Source: Hyposmocoma kahamanoa
Lineage: Eukaryota > Arthropoda > Insecta > Lepidoptera > Cosmopterigidae
Direction of reading: 5' to 3'
NCBI RefSeq assembly: GCF_003589595.1
Contig: NW_020653851.1
Span: 23,171,894-23,235,893 of the forward strand
DNA length: 64,000 bases
Every line of letters begins with the position of its first letter. Position 1 is the stretch's first letter. The notes beneath the pieces are model-generated. The model saw only the letters and a list, made by a program, of their open reading frames with translations, was not told where the DNA came from and did not search any database. Positions 21,000-33,100 of the stretch are shown here, piece by piece. The position numbers were made by a program, and so were the translations under genes.

Positions 21000-21960
21000 T
21001 AATTTGTGGCGTAGTTTCTTTAATAAAGTCTGGGGGATTCGTATAATATCCCCGATTTTAGTTGACTAATTACGTTGTTGAAAGTAAAAGATTTAAACTA
21101 TGAATCTGTCCATTTGTTATTCTGTGTGTTACAGTCCCTATACCATCATGTTTTCTTTTACCTATTTTTATATTTGACGAACAGGAGATAAGTATATGAC
21201 AAAAGCCTATAAGGACATAATCTCACAAAAAGTTAATCAAAAGTTAATTAAAGTTATCATGATAACAGGCTTGGAGAAGCTCTGAACGAACTTTTAAGTA
21301 ACTGAAAATTGAGGAGACGGAAAAAGGATGAAGAAATTGGAAATATGAAGGTAGTTAATCACAATAAAACAACTGATCCGTGGACCGATCGCACGTTGCA
21401 AAAGGCATTATTAAAAAAATTTGACCGAAAGTTTTAACCATCATGAAACTTACATCAAACTGATACAGACAGCGCACTGGAAGTTGCGCAGGCGCTTGTG
21501 ATATCTGCGCGTGAGACTCGACTCAAATATGTAGGTGGGTTGCACCAGAGGCGTGCGCTCCCCGCTAGATCCTGCACGCTGCATTTTTTTTTTATTAATC
21601 TGAAAATTAAGTTTTCTAATGAATTGGGATATCAGTAAACAATTTTGTTGTCCACTTCAGTGTAGAAAGGTACGGAGCCCACATTAGTGATAAATAGCGA
21701 AGTGTTAGCAATTTGCCTTAAATACCCTGGAGCGTGCTCCGAACACACATACGCTGATATTTATATTGTCCTAATTACTATCTCCAAAGCATTAGCAAGG
21801 GACTGGTTCCGCAGCCGAGCTGCCAGAAAGTTAAAATAGCTAAAAGTACTGGGAACTCGACTCCGATCACTTAAATACTAGATGGAAGCTAGACGCAAGA
21901 TTAGCAACTGACTTGCCTAATATATTATAATAAAAAGAGCAGGGCGTCAGCAGTTAGGCG
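21000..21960. other. Upstream of the peroxidase start; no promoter identified
   Basis: It should hold the 5' UTR and promoter of the peroxidase or a further upstream exon. I see no clear TATA/initiator pair or CpG-rich block. Confidence 0.35.
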
Positions 21961-21974
21961 GCTAACAGATAGAC

Positions 21975-22080
21975 AGCATGTTTGCAGTTAAAGCGTGAAG
22001 TCGTAATAAACTTCATGCAGGCGAGACCACGACTGCATGAAGTTGATAATGACCTCAGCATTAACTAATGCAAATAATAT
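21975..22080 (+). repeat. Second copy of the CTGCATGAAGT repeat
   Basis: Inverse match to 2410-2520 over about 110 bp, including GCATGTTTGCA and GCGTGAAGTCGTAAT. Confidence 0.55.
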
Positions 22081-22393
22081 ATAAATGTAACTTAAAAGTA
22101 TGTAAATGTAGCTAATAACATGTAAATGTAACTAGTAATAATTGTAAATGTCAACTAACACTGGTAGTAATAAAGGCTTATTTTATTTTATGGTATTGTT
22201 AATATATATAAATAAATATAAAAGAGATAAATAATTGAATTAATAAAGAAACATTTGTTACTCAAGGCAGTGGTTTGGTATATATTGTGAATCAGTTAAC
22301 TTTTTTTACAAACTTTGTGGTATGTGAATATTATATCTAAAAAAATTAAACAAAAAAATGTGAAATTATTTATTGGTAATATACAGGTAAGGT

Positions 22394-23286
22394 AATCTCA
22401 GTACAGAGTACTAAAAAAAACCGACCTCAAAAGTACGTTGAATTACGTCTGTTTGCTAAGTTTTATTGAAATATCCTTAAATTCGCCACTATACAGGACT
22501 TGACACTGGAGAACAAAACAAATAACAAAAATCGGTTCTCATTACTCCAAGTATGTGGAGAGAAAAACGCCTTAGATTGGAGAAATAGCAAGATCAACCA
22601 TTAAAATAATTTAATAACAGCTTTTCGAGGTAGTTTCAAATATTCGGCCTCAAAGTGCTGGAATAATATTCCACCACCTATACGCAACGAGACATCATCC
22701 TCTTTACAGTCATAACTTACACCTACAGCTATAATTATATTCACATTTGCTCATGCACTTATATGTCAAACAGGTTATTTTAGATGCACTATTTACACTT
22801 TACTATGTATACTATTATTGTCAATGTATAACTTTACTCATAGTCGTTATATTTTTGCTTTCTAATAACTTAATCCCTCTCGTTGGTTCTGACTGAAAAC
22901 CAGCGCCTTAGGAAACTTTGGCATATGCTGAGTCAGCGCCGTTTCACTGCTATGACAATCATGTTTTGTTTTTTCTTTTATGCTAAATCTGTATTTGTGT
23001 TATATCAGTGAATAAAGTGTTAATCTATCTATCTATCTAATTGCTCCTTAGTAAAATTTTGGCGCTATTTATAAAAATGAATCTTCATGCGTGAGCAGTC
23101 ACCCTTAGAGGTGGATGATTTTCTTCAAAATGAAATGGAACCACTATGGAATTACCCCCTTTCCAACAAAAAAGAATCATGAAAATCGGTTCACAAGTAC
23201 CGGAGTTATCGCGTAACATACATACAAAAAAAAAACAAAAAAAACATACAGTCGAACCTCCTCCTTTTTTGAAGTCGGTTAAAAAG
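22394..23286 (-). mobile_element. Rep-C copy 4, split by a LINE insertion
   Basis: The two halves 22394-22611 and 23038-23286 together make a full Rep-C in inverse orientation. The break falls at ATTAAAATAATT|GCTCC, where other copies are continuous. Confidence 0.82.
22612..23037 (+). mobile_element. 5'-truncated LINE inserted in Rep-C
   Basis: Opens in frame with FRGSFKYSASKCWNNIPPPI then RNETSSSLQS and a stop, the end of a jockey/CR1-type ORF2. It has a 3' UTR and a (TATC)n tail at 23023-23037. The target duplication is at most AATT. Confidence 0.75.
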
Positions 23287-23770
23287 ACAATAAAAACTTA
23301 AATACTAGAAAGTAAAACTTTTAAATTATATGAATAACATTGCGTCCCCGCGGCAAGGTACCCAAGATCCTGGCAGCGTTCCTCCTTTGTATTGTTGTGC
23401 TAATGCATTGGGCAAGGTAGCTGCTAGCGCTTGGGTTTCCCAGACAGTCTATTAATTTTTTGGATAAAATTTTGTACAGACGAAGGGCACTGGGACCTCA
23501 CGGGCCAAGGGTTTCTGGACAATAATCGGGGAGTACCTTACGTCAATTGGCAATGGCAGGCATGCAGGCATTATAGTGTACGCCATCGATACGATAAGAA
23601 GACGAGAACTTCGAGTACATTAGATGGTAATAAAAAACAACAATAATAAATAAATAAATATTAGACAACATCACTTACGTTGCTCTGATGCCAAAGAAAA
23701 TAATTAAAGACTTGTGTTATGGAAATAGTGTTAGCGAATCGTGACATTAATTTACTAATGTATATTTTGT
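23287..23770. other. Intergenic, nothing recognised
   Basis: Lies between the peroxidase and Uba5. No supported coding or repeat feature. Confidence 0.4.
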
Positions 23771-23866
23771 TGAGTTGTTAGGTTTTCGCGATTGTTACAC
23801 ATAGGAAATTAAACTATTTTTCCGGATTTAAATCGCGTATATTTGTTTTTTCAAACACTATTTATT
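23771..23866 (-). mobile_element. Rep-B copy 2 (partial)
   Basis: Only the terminal part remains (GGTTTTCGCGATTGTTACAC, then TCCGGATTTAAATCGCG); it stops before the CCCGAAACG box. Confidence 0.65.
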
Positions 23867-24084
23867 ATTACTTCGCTTCAATAAGAATTAGTTTCATCGT
23901 AATAATAAATATGTCGACATCGTCATCATCGAATTAACGGAACGCTAACAGGCGGCCGCCATTACGAAAAACATCTTTTACTAGAAAAGACGTGGTTTTG
24001 TTTTGTTTAGATTTATAGTGAAAAATCTTACAATATAATTTAGAACAGCCACTGGAGTCTCATTTCTATGTCTACTAGGAAAAT

Positions 24085-24242
24085 CTCACAATCGGAAACA
24101 ACGACGGTACCACAAACTCGCAGACCCGAGACAATATAGAAAAGTTCATTTTCTATATTGAGACGGCCGAGGATCGAACACGGGAACTTAGAGATGACGA
24201 CACTATGAAAACCGGTGCGCAAGCCACTCCACCGCGGAGGTC
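24085..24242 (-). repeat. SINE-4 copy abutting the LINE
   Basis: Reverse complement begins CCTCCGCGGTGGAGTGGC (A-box region), has a B box GTGTTCGATCCTCGG, then the body shared with 12425-12545. Its head adjoins the truncated 5' end of the LINE. Confidence 0.7.
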
Positions 24243-25647
24243 AGATAACGATCAATCTAATGTAACGACGAGGAAAAGGGATCACAAAACATCCTCAGTA
24301 ACAGATAGTCTAGCGGAAAAGGTTGCAGTTGCACCAATAATTAATAAAAGTATCTGTGATGATAACAATACACCTGCTATTATCCAGTTCGAACTTTCCG
24401 CGCAAAATTTCGATTCACAAATATTCGACAGTGAGGCGAGCACTCCTGAAAAATTATCGAAGAGTTTAAATCGTACAATAAAGCAACACAGCGATACAAC
24501 ACGCACAGAAGAGTTTCAAAAAGAAATGAAAGCACTAAAGTTGGAGTTAATGACTACACAGAATGAATTTGAAAACACAATAATAGAAAATAATGAACTA
24601 AAAAGACAAATCAATAAACTAACATCCGATATTGAGATGTTGAAAACCTTGTGTCAAACTCCACCTTTAAAGAAAAGCAACTTGAAGAAAAACTGGCAAT
24701 CCTTGATAAATTCATCACCTACTTTTCAAAACACACCAAATCTTAATATTGATTACGAGAATACTAAAGTGGAGCATCTACAAGAGAAAATAAAAAATTT
24801 GGAAAAGGAATTACAAAAAATGGAAGTATTTAGACTGAAGCTCAACGAAGAAATAGAAAGTTTAAAACAAGAATCAACAGAACTAAAAAACAGGAAAGAG
24901 ACGTGCACAACTATATTAGAAGAAAGATACACAAAAAAAGTTGGAACATCAAGCATCTACATTTTTGGTGATCAACAGGCATCGGGATGGTCTGCTGATC
25001 TAATGAAAATCAGATCAAAAGAACGCAGAAATGTACATGATTATACCATTTTTGGTAACATCAAGGCAAATGCCGTTACTGAACATGTCATAGCAATGAG
25101 TGCTAAAACTATAAAAAACCTGAAGTAAGACGACTATGTAGTGATATCAATTGGTTCAAATGACTGCAATCCCACTAAACTAATTGCAGACTTAACAGTA
25201 GCACTCAGTGAACTTTCTAATACAAATGTTATAGTTACGAGTGTAGATAAAAATCCACATCTAAATGAGAACATGTTAAATAGTTCCTTAAAAACACTGT
25301 TAACTTATTTTGACAACTGCTGTTATATTGATTTGACTAAGTGCAGTGGTTCTGTGGGCAAAGTGCTTGCGTTGAACAAATATATCAATACTAGGGATTA
25401 TAATAGAACATATTTAAATTATAACAATCGTCAATCTAAAATTAATAACATGCACTCAGCAATGATCTCATCTTTAAATCGCACATGTAATATTTCAAAA
25501 ATATCTAAACCGACTAATTCAAAAGATTCTTCCCAGACAAGGATAACGGACTACTTTAAACATGTTAAGATAACTTGTAATAGTAGAAAGTATTGCGATT
25601 TGAATTACAGCGAAGGGAATTCGAATCATAGTTGTTTTCGTGAATAA
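24242..25647 (+). pseudogene. LINE ORF1: coiled coil plus SGNH-esterase-like domain, one stop
   Basis: One frame runs through to TAA at 25645-25647, interrupted only by TAA at 25126-25128. A long Lys/Glu-rich coiled coil (about 24500-24940) precedes an SGNH-hydrolase-like segment. Block I reads FGDQQASGW, where GDSQ is expected, so the nucleophile Ser is replaced by Gln. Block III (ISIGSNDCN) is kept. An ATG at 24205 is in frame, but its first 12 codons are translated from the neighbouring SINE-4, so the original start is lost. Confidence 0.75.
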
Positions 25648-25649
25648 AA

Positions 25650-28561
25650 GTAAAGGAAGTTTTAAGGTTTTCCATATGAATATTTAAAGTATTCGCTCAA
25701 AACTAAATGAAATTGACATTTACATAGATTCGCTCGCAGATACGGCTCCGGATGTACTATGTTTCAGCGAAACGTTCCTAAAAAAGGCGATCAGTCTTGT
25801 GTGCATATAGAAAGTTATAAATTAGCTGAATATTTTTGCAGGAAAAAGCACAGACGGGGTGTAGTAGGTATGCAATTTCGTTAAAAATACTATACATTTT
25901 AATAAACTGGAATGGTTCCATGAATTTGCTGTAGAGGAAAATTTCGAGTGTTGTGGGGTAAATATTCCTGACTTGAAAACAATAATAGTATGCCTATACA
26001 GGTCTGGTAAAAATTTTACCATCTTCTTTGATCGGCTTGAATGTCTCTTATTCAAATTGACCAGAAAACATAGAAATTTAAATAATAAAATAGTGTTAGT
26101 GGGTGATTTCAATATTAACCTTTTCCAAAAGGATAACCTTACGTCACGTTTTCTGGAAATCCTTAGCATACATAAATTCAAATGCAGAGTTACTAAAGCT
26201 ACACGTATTACATCGCATTCTCAGACTTGTATTGACAACATTGTTACAAATTTCAGTAAATGTAAAGCAGTAGTATTAAATCTGGGTATATCCGATCATA
26301 CGGCACAAATGCTGAAATTTCCTTGTTCCGCTAGCTTTTCTGTCAGACATTGGAATGTTTATAGAAGAAAAATTGGCAATTACATTGACATATTTATGAA
26401 ATATATATCTCAAATCAAGTTCCATGAGGTATTTGAGCAAACTCATCCCAATGAGGTATATAATGTATTTATTGATATATTCAAAACTGTATACGATTTG
26501 TGTTTTTCGATAGAAAAATGTAAAGTGACCTTCAGAAAGAAACCACATTGGAAAACAAAAGGTATTAAAATTTCTAGCAAACGCAAGCGTCAACTTTTCG
26601 TTGAATTCCAAAAATATAGGTCCGATTCTACTATTTCACATTACAATAAATATAAAAAAATACTTAGATCCACTATACGACATTCTAAACGCAAAACGAA
26701 CATAAATTACTAACCAAAAGTACAAATAAAACTAAAGCCACTTAGAATACAATTAAACGGAATACTACAACTACAAACGAAATACCAACAACAATCAAAA
26801 ATTTACAAACCGATCAAGGAAATATAACTGACCCTTCACAAATAGCTGAACATTTAAATAGACATTATGTTACACAAAGTTTTAATTCCAATTTTGTTAA
26901 TAATTACAAATCTATTCAAGAACATGAAAGTAAGAGCGTATATTTGAATCCAGTTAATGAACAGGAAGTTCGACATATAATTAAAACTATTAAAAGTAAA
27001 CGAAGTTGTGGTGACGATGGTATTTCAATGCAAGTGATAAAGACTAGTGTTGACTTTATTATATTGCCACTAGTACATATAATTAATTTAATGCTACAAA
27101 CAGGCTACTTTCCTGATAAAATGAAGATATCATTAATAAAACCTTTACATAAAAAAGGTTCCAAAGAAATCTCAGAAAATTTCAGGCCTATTGCTCTTCT
27201 TCCGAATTTGTCTAAAAGATTTGAGAAGGTTATCTACAAAAGAATAACAAATTTTTTCGATAAACGTAACATATTTAGTCAGTTTCAATTTGGATTTCGT
27301 AAAATGAGATCAACATCTCTATCCATTTTTACATTTCTACATAGTTTGTGGGAAGCTATAAATCTTAAAAAAGACAGTATTGCACTTTTCTTGGACATGA
27401 CAAAAGCGTTCGACTGTGTTATACACTCTATCTTGCTAAAACAACTTGACAAATGTGGTATTCGAGGCGTAGCAAATGACTTAATACGTAGTTACCTATC
27501 GGAACGTAAACAAGCACTATGTCTGACCGTATTTAGCAATAAATGCGTGCAAGAGGCCAGATCGACATACTTAAGAAATATATTGGGAGTGCCACAGGGA
27601 AGCGTACTGGGTCCTCTTCTCTTTATTATATATATAAATGAACTGCCACATCTTACTCAGCGTTATGCACGTTGTATACCTATTATGTTCGCTGATGATG
27701 TCACAATATTATTTACTAATAACGGAAAAACAAAAATTGACTACGAATTTGACATAAACAATACATTGAACGGTCTTATTACCTGGCTTAAATCACTAAA
27801 TTTAAAAATAAATAATTCTAAAACAAAATATATGCAGTTTGGTAATTACAAAAAAATTTACTTAGATTTACACATAACTTATGAAAATGACGTTATTGAT
27901 GAGGTAAACACTACTAAATTTCTTGGTATTACTATAGATCTACCGGTGAGGACCTATAATTGGCTCTCCGTTTTTATTTAAGTTTATGTTATGTAAGATA
28001 GCCGTTGGTCTTCCTAAAATTGAATAATAATAATAGATAAAAATTTAAATTGGAAACATCACATAGATGTGCTAAATAACAAGCTTGATAGTTATTGCTA
28101 CGCTTTAGCTGTATTGGTCGATGTAGCGTCGGTTGAAGTTGCAAAAAACGCATATTACGGGAACGTATACCCATTATTTGTATGGTGTAATTTTTTGGGG
28201 AAACTCTGTCAATGCGGTTAAAATATTCGCAATACAAAAACGATGCTTACTCATAATCTATAGTAAACCCAGTGACTATTCTCTAAGAAGTCTGTACAAA
28301 GAAAAGGGTTTCCTGACTTTAACAGGAATATATATTTTGGAAATATGTCTTTTTGTACGTAATCACAGTAACTTCTTTACTAAAATATCTAACGTACACT
28401 CCGTTAACGTCAGAAACAAGGACCGTTTTGTCCTCCCTAAAATAAACAGCACGATCTTTGACCGCAGCACCTATGTAACAGCGATTAGAATTTATAACAG
28501 ACTTCCAATGGAAATGAAATGTTTAAATGGTGATAAATTTAAAGCTTGTTTAAAAAAATAG
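25650..28561 (+). pseudogene. LINE ORF2: APE endonuclease and reverse transcriptase, broken
   Basis: Endonuclease blocks are visible: HMNI then a stop (25685-25687) in the first Asn motif, CFSETFL, LVGDFNINLF and GISDHTAQ. The RT runs from 26944: KRSCGDDGISMQVIK, GSKEISENFRPIALL, FLDMTKAFDCV, GVPQGSVLGPLLFIIYINE and FADDVTILF, so the catalytic FADD survives. Frameshifts lie near 25800-25960 and 26713-26944. A 93-bp insert at 27940-28032 breaks the thumb, after which the frame resumes DKNLNWKHHIDVLNNKL and ends RIYNRLPMEMKCLNGDKFK. Confidence 0.82.
27940..28032 (+). mobile_element. 93-bp RTE-like 3' end inserted in the LINE RT
   Basis: Flanked by ATAGAT at 27934-27939 and 28033-28038. The insert ends GGTCTTCCTAAAATTGAAT plus (AAT)n, the look of a strongly 5'-truncated LINE or SINE tail. 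Removing it with one repeat restores the RT frame (GITIDKNLNWKHHID). Confidence 0.75.
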
Positions 28562-28984
28562 TTAATTGACAAAGTTTTTTACAATCTTAACGAACTTTTA
28601 TATAAAGACATCAAATATTTGACAATTGTATAACTAACTTAATTATAATTTTAATTTTTAACATTTAAGTTGTAATAAATTTTAATTGAATTGTAATTTT
28701 AAGACATTGCACGCCTGATTTGGGTAAGAATTGTAGATCTAATCACTTGTAAGTAACACCTGTATTTTACCAATTCATACAATAAATGTTTCTGATTTCG
28801 GATTTCTAGGATTATGGAGTACTATTTGAAGATTTGTCTCTGGCGTTAGTCTAAGGCGTCAACATACATTACAATTCGAATTTATGTGAAATTTTTTTAT
28901 AACAATTTACGATTAAAATGGTATGGGATAAATCAGTAATAGTTTTAGGAGTTGGATCTAGACTGCAGACAAATTGTAAATTAT

Positions 28985-29052
28985 TTAATTATCGATTTCA
29001 ATAAAACTTATATATAATAGATTCCTTGAACTTTATAGGTCGGTTTTTTTTA
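28985..29052 (+). repeat. Rep-C end fragment
   Basis: Only the last ~65 bp remain (CGATTTCAATAAAACTT to AGGTCGGTTTTTTTT). Confidence 0.6.
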
Positions 29053-29277
29053 TAAATAAGTTACAATTACAATTATATTTAAAAAAATTGGGACATTCGA
29101 GTATCGGTAAAAACTTGACTAAACCACTTATTGCCTTTATATAATGCTATGGTGTTATTTTATTACTTAACTACTGTGTTGCGTAAATATTTGTAACATC
29201 CTTTTCTAAATAAATAATTGCATCTGTGTAGTTACATCTAAAATTAAGTATAAACTTGTAATTTTGTCATTTCTATC

Positions 29278-29322
29278 CATTGACTTACAATTATATGGAC
29301 GTCGGGTCCGCGCTAAAAAGTG
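29278..29322. mobile_element. MITE left end, truncated by the assembly gap
   Basis: CATTGACTTACAATTATATG, then GGACGTCGGGTCCGCGC, matches the right terminus of the MITE at 53316-53629 in inverse orientation. The sequence stops at the gap. Confidence 0.75.
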
Positions 29323-29722
29323 NNNNNNNNNNNNNNNNNNNNNNNNNNNNNNNNNNNNNNNNNNNNNNNNNNNNNNNNNNNNNNNNNNNNNNNNNNNNNN
29401 NNNNNNNNNNNNNNNNNNNNNNNNNNNNNNNNNNNNNNNNNNNNNNNNNNNNNNNNNNNNNNNNNNNNNNNNNNNNNNNNNNNNNNNNNNNNNNNNNNNN
29501 NNNNNNNNNNNNNNNNNNNNNNNNNNNNNNNNNNNNNNNNNNNNNNNNNNNNNNNNNNNNNNNNNNNNNNNNNNNNNNNNNNNNNNNNNNNNNNNNNNNN
29601 NNNNNNNNNNNNNNNNNNNNNNNNNNNNNNNNNNNNNNNNNNNNNNNNNNNNNNNNNNNNNNNNNNNNNNNNNNNNNNNNNNNNNNNNNNNNNNNNNNNN
29701 NNNNNNNNNNNNNNNNNNNNNN
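29323..29722. other. Assembly gap (400 N)
   Basis: A run of exactly 400 N. The left flank is a MITE terminus, so the gap probably falls in repetitive DNA. Reading frames drawn across it are artefacts. Confidence 0.99.
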
Positions 29723-30021
29723 CATCTTCTGGATAAATACGGGTTGCTGCAAATGTTCACAGATTTCGTCATAGTGTTTATCTTAACCATTATGTTATAG
29801 TAGTAATAAAGTAACATATTAGAATTCTATATATTTTTTGGTTTTGAATTAGTTCTTAAATACCATTGTCAAGGCATTGTCCAAAAGTTTCTTGTGCAAT
29901 AATGAACGCGTCGTAAAACCGTGGCCGTGTCAGAGAAAACGTCAACGTGACAGCTGGTTGGGTTTTTTGGTCGCTCCGTTTCGGTAAAAGTGAGATTTTT
30001 ATAGTTAAAAAATCACTGAAA
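29723..30021 (+). promoter_or_regulatory. Uba5 5' flank and likely 5' UTR
   Basis: The sequence before the ATG (TTGGTCGCTCCGTTTCGG and an AT-rich leader) is the expected place for the promoter and short 5' UTR. No TATA box at a usual spacing is clear, as expected for a housekeeping gene. The context ACTGAAAATGG gives an A at -3 and G at +4, a good start. Confidence 0.35.
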
Positions 30022-30158
30022 ATGGCCAATGTCGAAGAGTTACAGAAGTTGGTGAAGGAGCTGAAAGCCAGACTGGCTGCCGCACAAGGCGACACTCGCC
30101 CAGCGCGGCAGAAAATCGAAGTCATGTCGTCCGAAGTTGTAGATTCCAATCCGTACAG
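30022..30158 (+). CDS. Uba5: Uba5 exon 1
   Basis: Residues 1-45 plus two bases. Starts [20 protein letters not shown], an N-terminal helix as in other UBA5 proteins. Donor TACAG|GTATTT, phase 2. Confidence 0.95.
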
Positions 30159-33100
30159 GTATTTCAACAATTTCCTTTACTAAACCTTGAAAAGAGTAAC
30201 GAAAAGTAGTAGAAACATTTATATATAAACTTCTTAGCAACTTTTTTACTTTATTTGCTGGTATAATGCTTTACAAAACAGTTTAAAACTATAAAACGTT
30301 CTCGCAATATGTTACCATAATAATTGCTTAAAACTGCTATGAATCATGTTTCAAAATATTTAAAACATTCGTATTTAGTATTTTTAAGTTCTCTAATGTT
30401 GGTTCAAGGCTATTTGTACTTGCGTTTTTGATATATTTGGCAAACAATCACCATGAGTAGATAGTATATGTGATAAAGTATTTGTCTTCTTTGCCTATTC
30501 CACAAATATATCCGTCTGTCGGTTTCTCTATGCACATCAAAGGAGCCAAATAGACAAATATGTTAGTAAACCGTCCACACTATGGTTATATTCAACTCCA
30601 TGTGTAGATGGTCATATTCGTAAGTGTCTGCATGTTTGTCAGTATGTCAAATATTTTTCTAAGTACATCAAAAACCCAATAGCAAATACAAATAGCCAAG
30701 TGAAGTGCTGCCACAATATTACATACTGTGTCATATGTAATTCAATATTGTTTGTACAGTCGTTTGATGGCGCTGAAGCGAATGGGCATAGTGGATAACT
30801 ATGAGAAGATCCGGGACCTGTCGGTGGCCATTGTAGGGGTTGGTGGAGTTGGCAGTGTCACTGCTGAGATGCTCACTAGGTGTGGCATTGGGAAGGTACG
30901 ATTTGGAAATAATAATGTAAAATTTTAGCACCAAATGCTAACGGCCCAAGTACCTTAAATAAATTAAAGACATACCTCCCTAATAGAAGATTACACCAAT
31001 AGCTCACATGTGTGAAAATAGTTGGTTGAGTTATTTTGAATTTTAATTTGAATTTAAATCTGCATGCTCAAGAAAGTATACGACTCTTGAAAACGTATGA
31101 AGTCTCCAACCAGGTTTGGGTCAGTGTAATGTCTAACAACATCAAACCTTAGAGTAGACTCATGTCCAGCAATGGGATATACATATTATAACGGGTGGAC
31201 AATGATGATGTTGAAATAATTTGTTAAGCTGTTTGTCTGAAAGTTTTCACACATATTCATTGTTAGAGTGCCTCCAGTGGTTATGTGATGCTTATAGAGC
31301 TAAAGTAATTTTTGAAACGAAAGATATTTAATAATTTTTAATAATAATAATAATAATAATAACGCACACACTCAACATAGCCCCGCACTAGGGAAACCCT
31401 GTGTCGCGGGTGCCATGGACACACATATAGACAACCACAAATTACACCCTAACTTACGAGAGAAATAATTGTAGGCCATACAAATATTTCTCCCGGCCCG
31501 GGAATCGAACCTGGGACCTCTGCGTGGCAGTCCGGGATGCTAACCGTTCGGCCACGGAGGCAGTTAAGTGAAATTACAAGTGAAGGTTGAAAATGTTCTG
31601 CTTTTTTTCAGCTAATCTTATTTGATTACGACAAAGTGGAACTTGCAAATATGAACCGTCTATTCTTCCAACCACACCAAGCAGGCTTGAGCAAAGTAGA
31701 TGCGGCTGCGTCAACATTGCAGAATATCAACCCTGATGTTGTCATTGATGCATACAATTTTAATATAACCACAGTGGAAAACTTTCAGAAGTTCTGTGAC
31801 ACAATTAGGTAATGATATAAATATTGTTATTAATTTAAAGATCATGTTTGCAATACATGTAACTAAATGTTAACAATAATAATAGCACAAAAGCTGTATT
31901 GCTTGATGTGTCATGTCGACCCCTCCTACGTAAAGTATCGTATGTCGAAATTGCCAAGTTTACAGGAGAGCGTTTTAAAGTTCTGGATTCACTGAAATAA
32001 GCATAACACGTGAATTTAGCATTTCTCAGTTTTATTCGAGAACGAGTTTTAAAGTAACGAGGTTTGCCGAATAAAACTGAGAAATGCTAAAGCCACGTGT
32101 TATGCCCATTTCAGTGAATTCAAAACTATAAAACGCTCCCCTGTAAAGTTGGCGATTTCGACATACGATATTATACGTAGGAGGGGTCGATGTGTTGTCT
32201 GAGACTCTGAATCCGGCCAACTGTGCTATTGACGGGGAATACCACCTCTACCATTTAAAAATCCAAAATTTGTCTTTTATCTTTTTATTTTTTTGACAAC
32301 AAATGTTTACAAATGAATAGAACAGACCTTAATTTATATAATGGAACAGAATTTACTTGTAAGAAGAAATGTAACCTTAATAACTATGCTTGAAGTAAAA
32401 TTTCCAGTCACAACTATTAGTATTGCTTTTGAAGACCAAATATTTGTAAAATGTGTCTTATTATTACAGCACGGGTAGTTTGACCGGTGGGCCAGTAGAC
32501 CTAGTTCTAAGCTGCGTGGACAACTTTGAGGCGCGTATGGCCATTAATACAGCTTGCAACGAGCTTGGGCAGAAGTGGTTTGAGTCAGGTGTTAGTGAGA
32601 ATGCTGTTTCCGGGCACATACAGTTCATTGTTCCCGGGGAGACGGCTTGTTTTGCTGTGAGTTTTATTAACATTTTTTTTAACAAATGGCTTGTTAGACT
32701 AATTTATTGTCTAAATTCTGCCAGCGTCCATTATGTGCTACTATCATAAACATAATGGAGGGAGTGTATATAGAAAGTATGTTCGGTGACTCAGAGGGAG
32801 TATTTAAGAGATTTTTGCACAAGTTGATCCCTAGAACGAAACAGACAGCACAAATTAACACAAATTGTTAGTAACAATTTAAGTACCAATACAGTGTTAA
32901 TATACAAACAATATTTACAATTTAATATGATTCGTATGTATAAATTTACAGATAATAATTGATACATTTTTGGGTGAGAGGACAGAGACAAAAGGCATTT
33001 AATGGAAGTAGTATGAGGAATAGGAGGAAGAATGTCATACAGGGTTTATTGAAATTTAGTCAAAGAATATATGGTCTATGTTTCCTTCATCTAAACCACA

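Larger units (their letters stand above)
24242..28800 (+). mobile_element. CR1-like LINE, degenerate, 5'-truncated
   Basis: About 4.5 kb: ORF1 (24242-25647), ORF2 (25650-28561), then a ~240-bp 3' UTR ending AATAAATGTTTCTGATTTC. An ORF1 with coiled coil plus SGNH-esterase fold, followed by an APE endonuclease-RT ORF2, is the CR1-group layout (Zenon-like in butterflies). It lies between the peroxidase and Uba5, on the Uba5 strand. One 93-bp insertion, one nonsense codon in ORF1 and several breaks in ORF2 mean it cannot move on its own. Confidence 0.82.

Noticed and set aside
26276..26611. 111-codon minus-strand ORF
   Set aside because: Antisense to the LINE endonuclease region.
29206..29817. 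Long open frames across 29206-29817
   Set aside because: They are runs of unknown residues through the 400-N gap.
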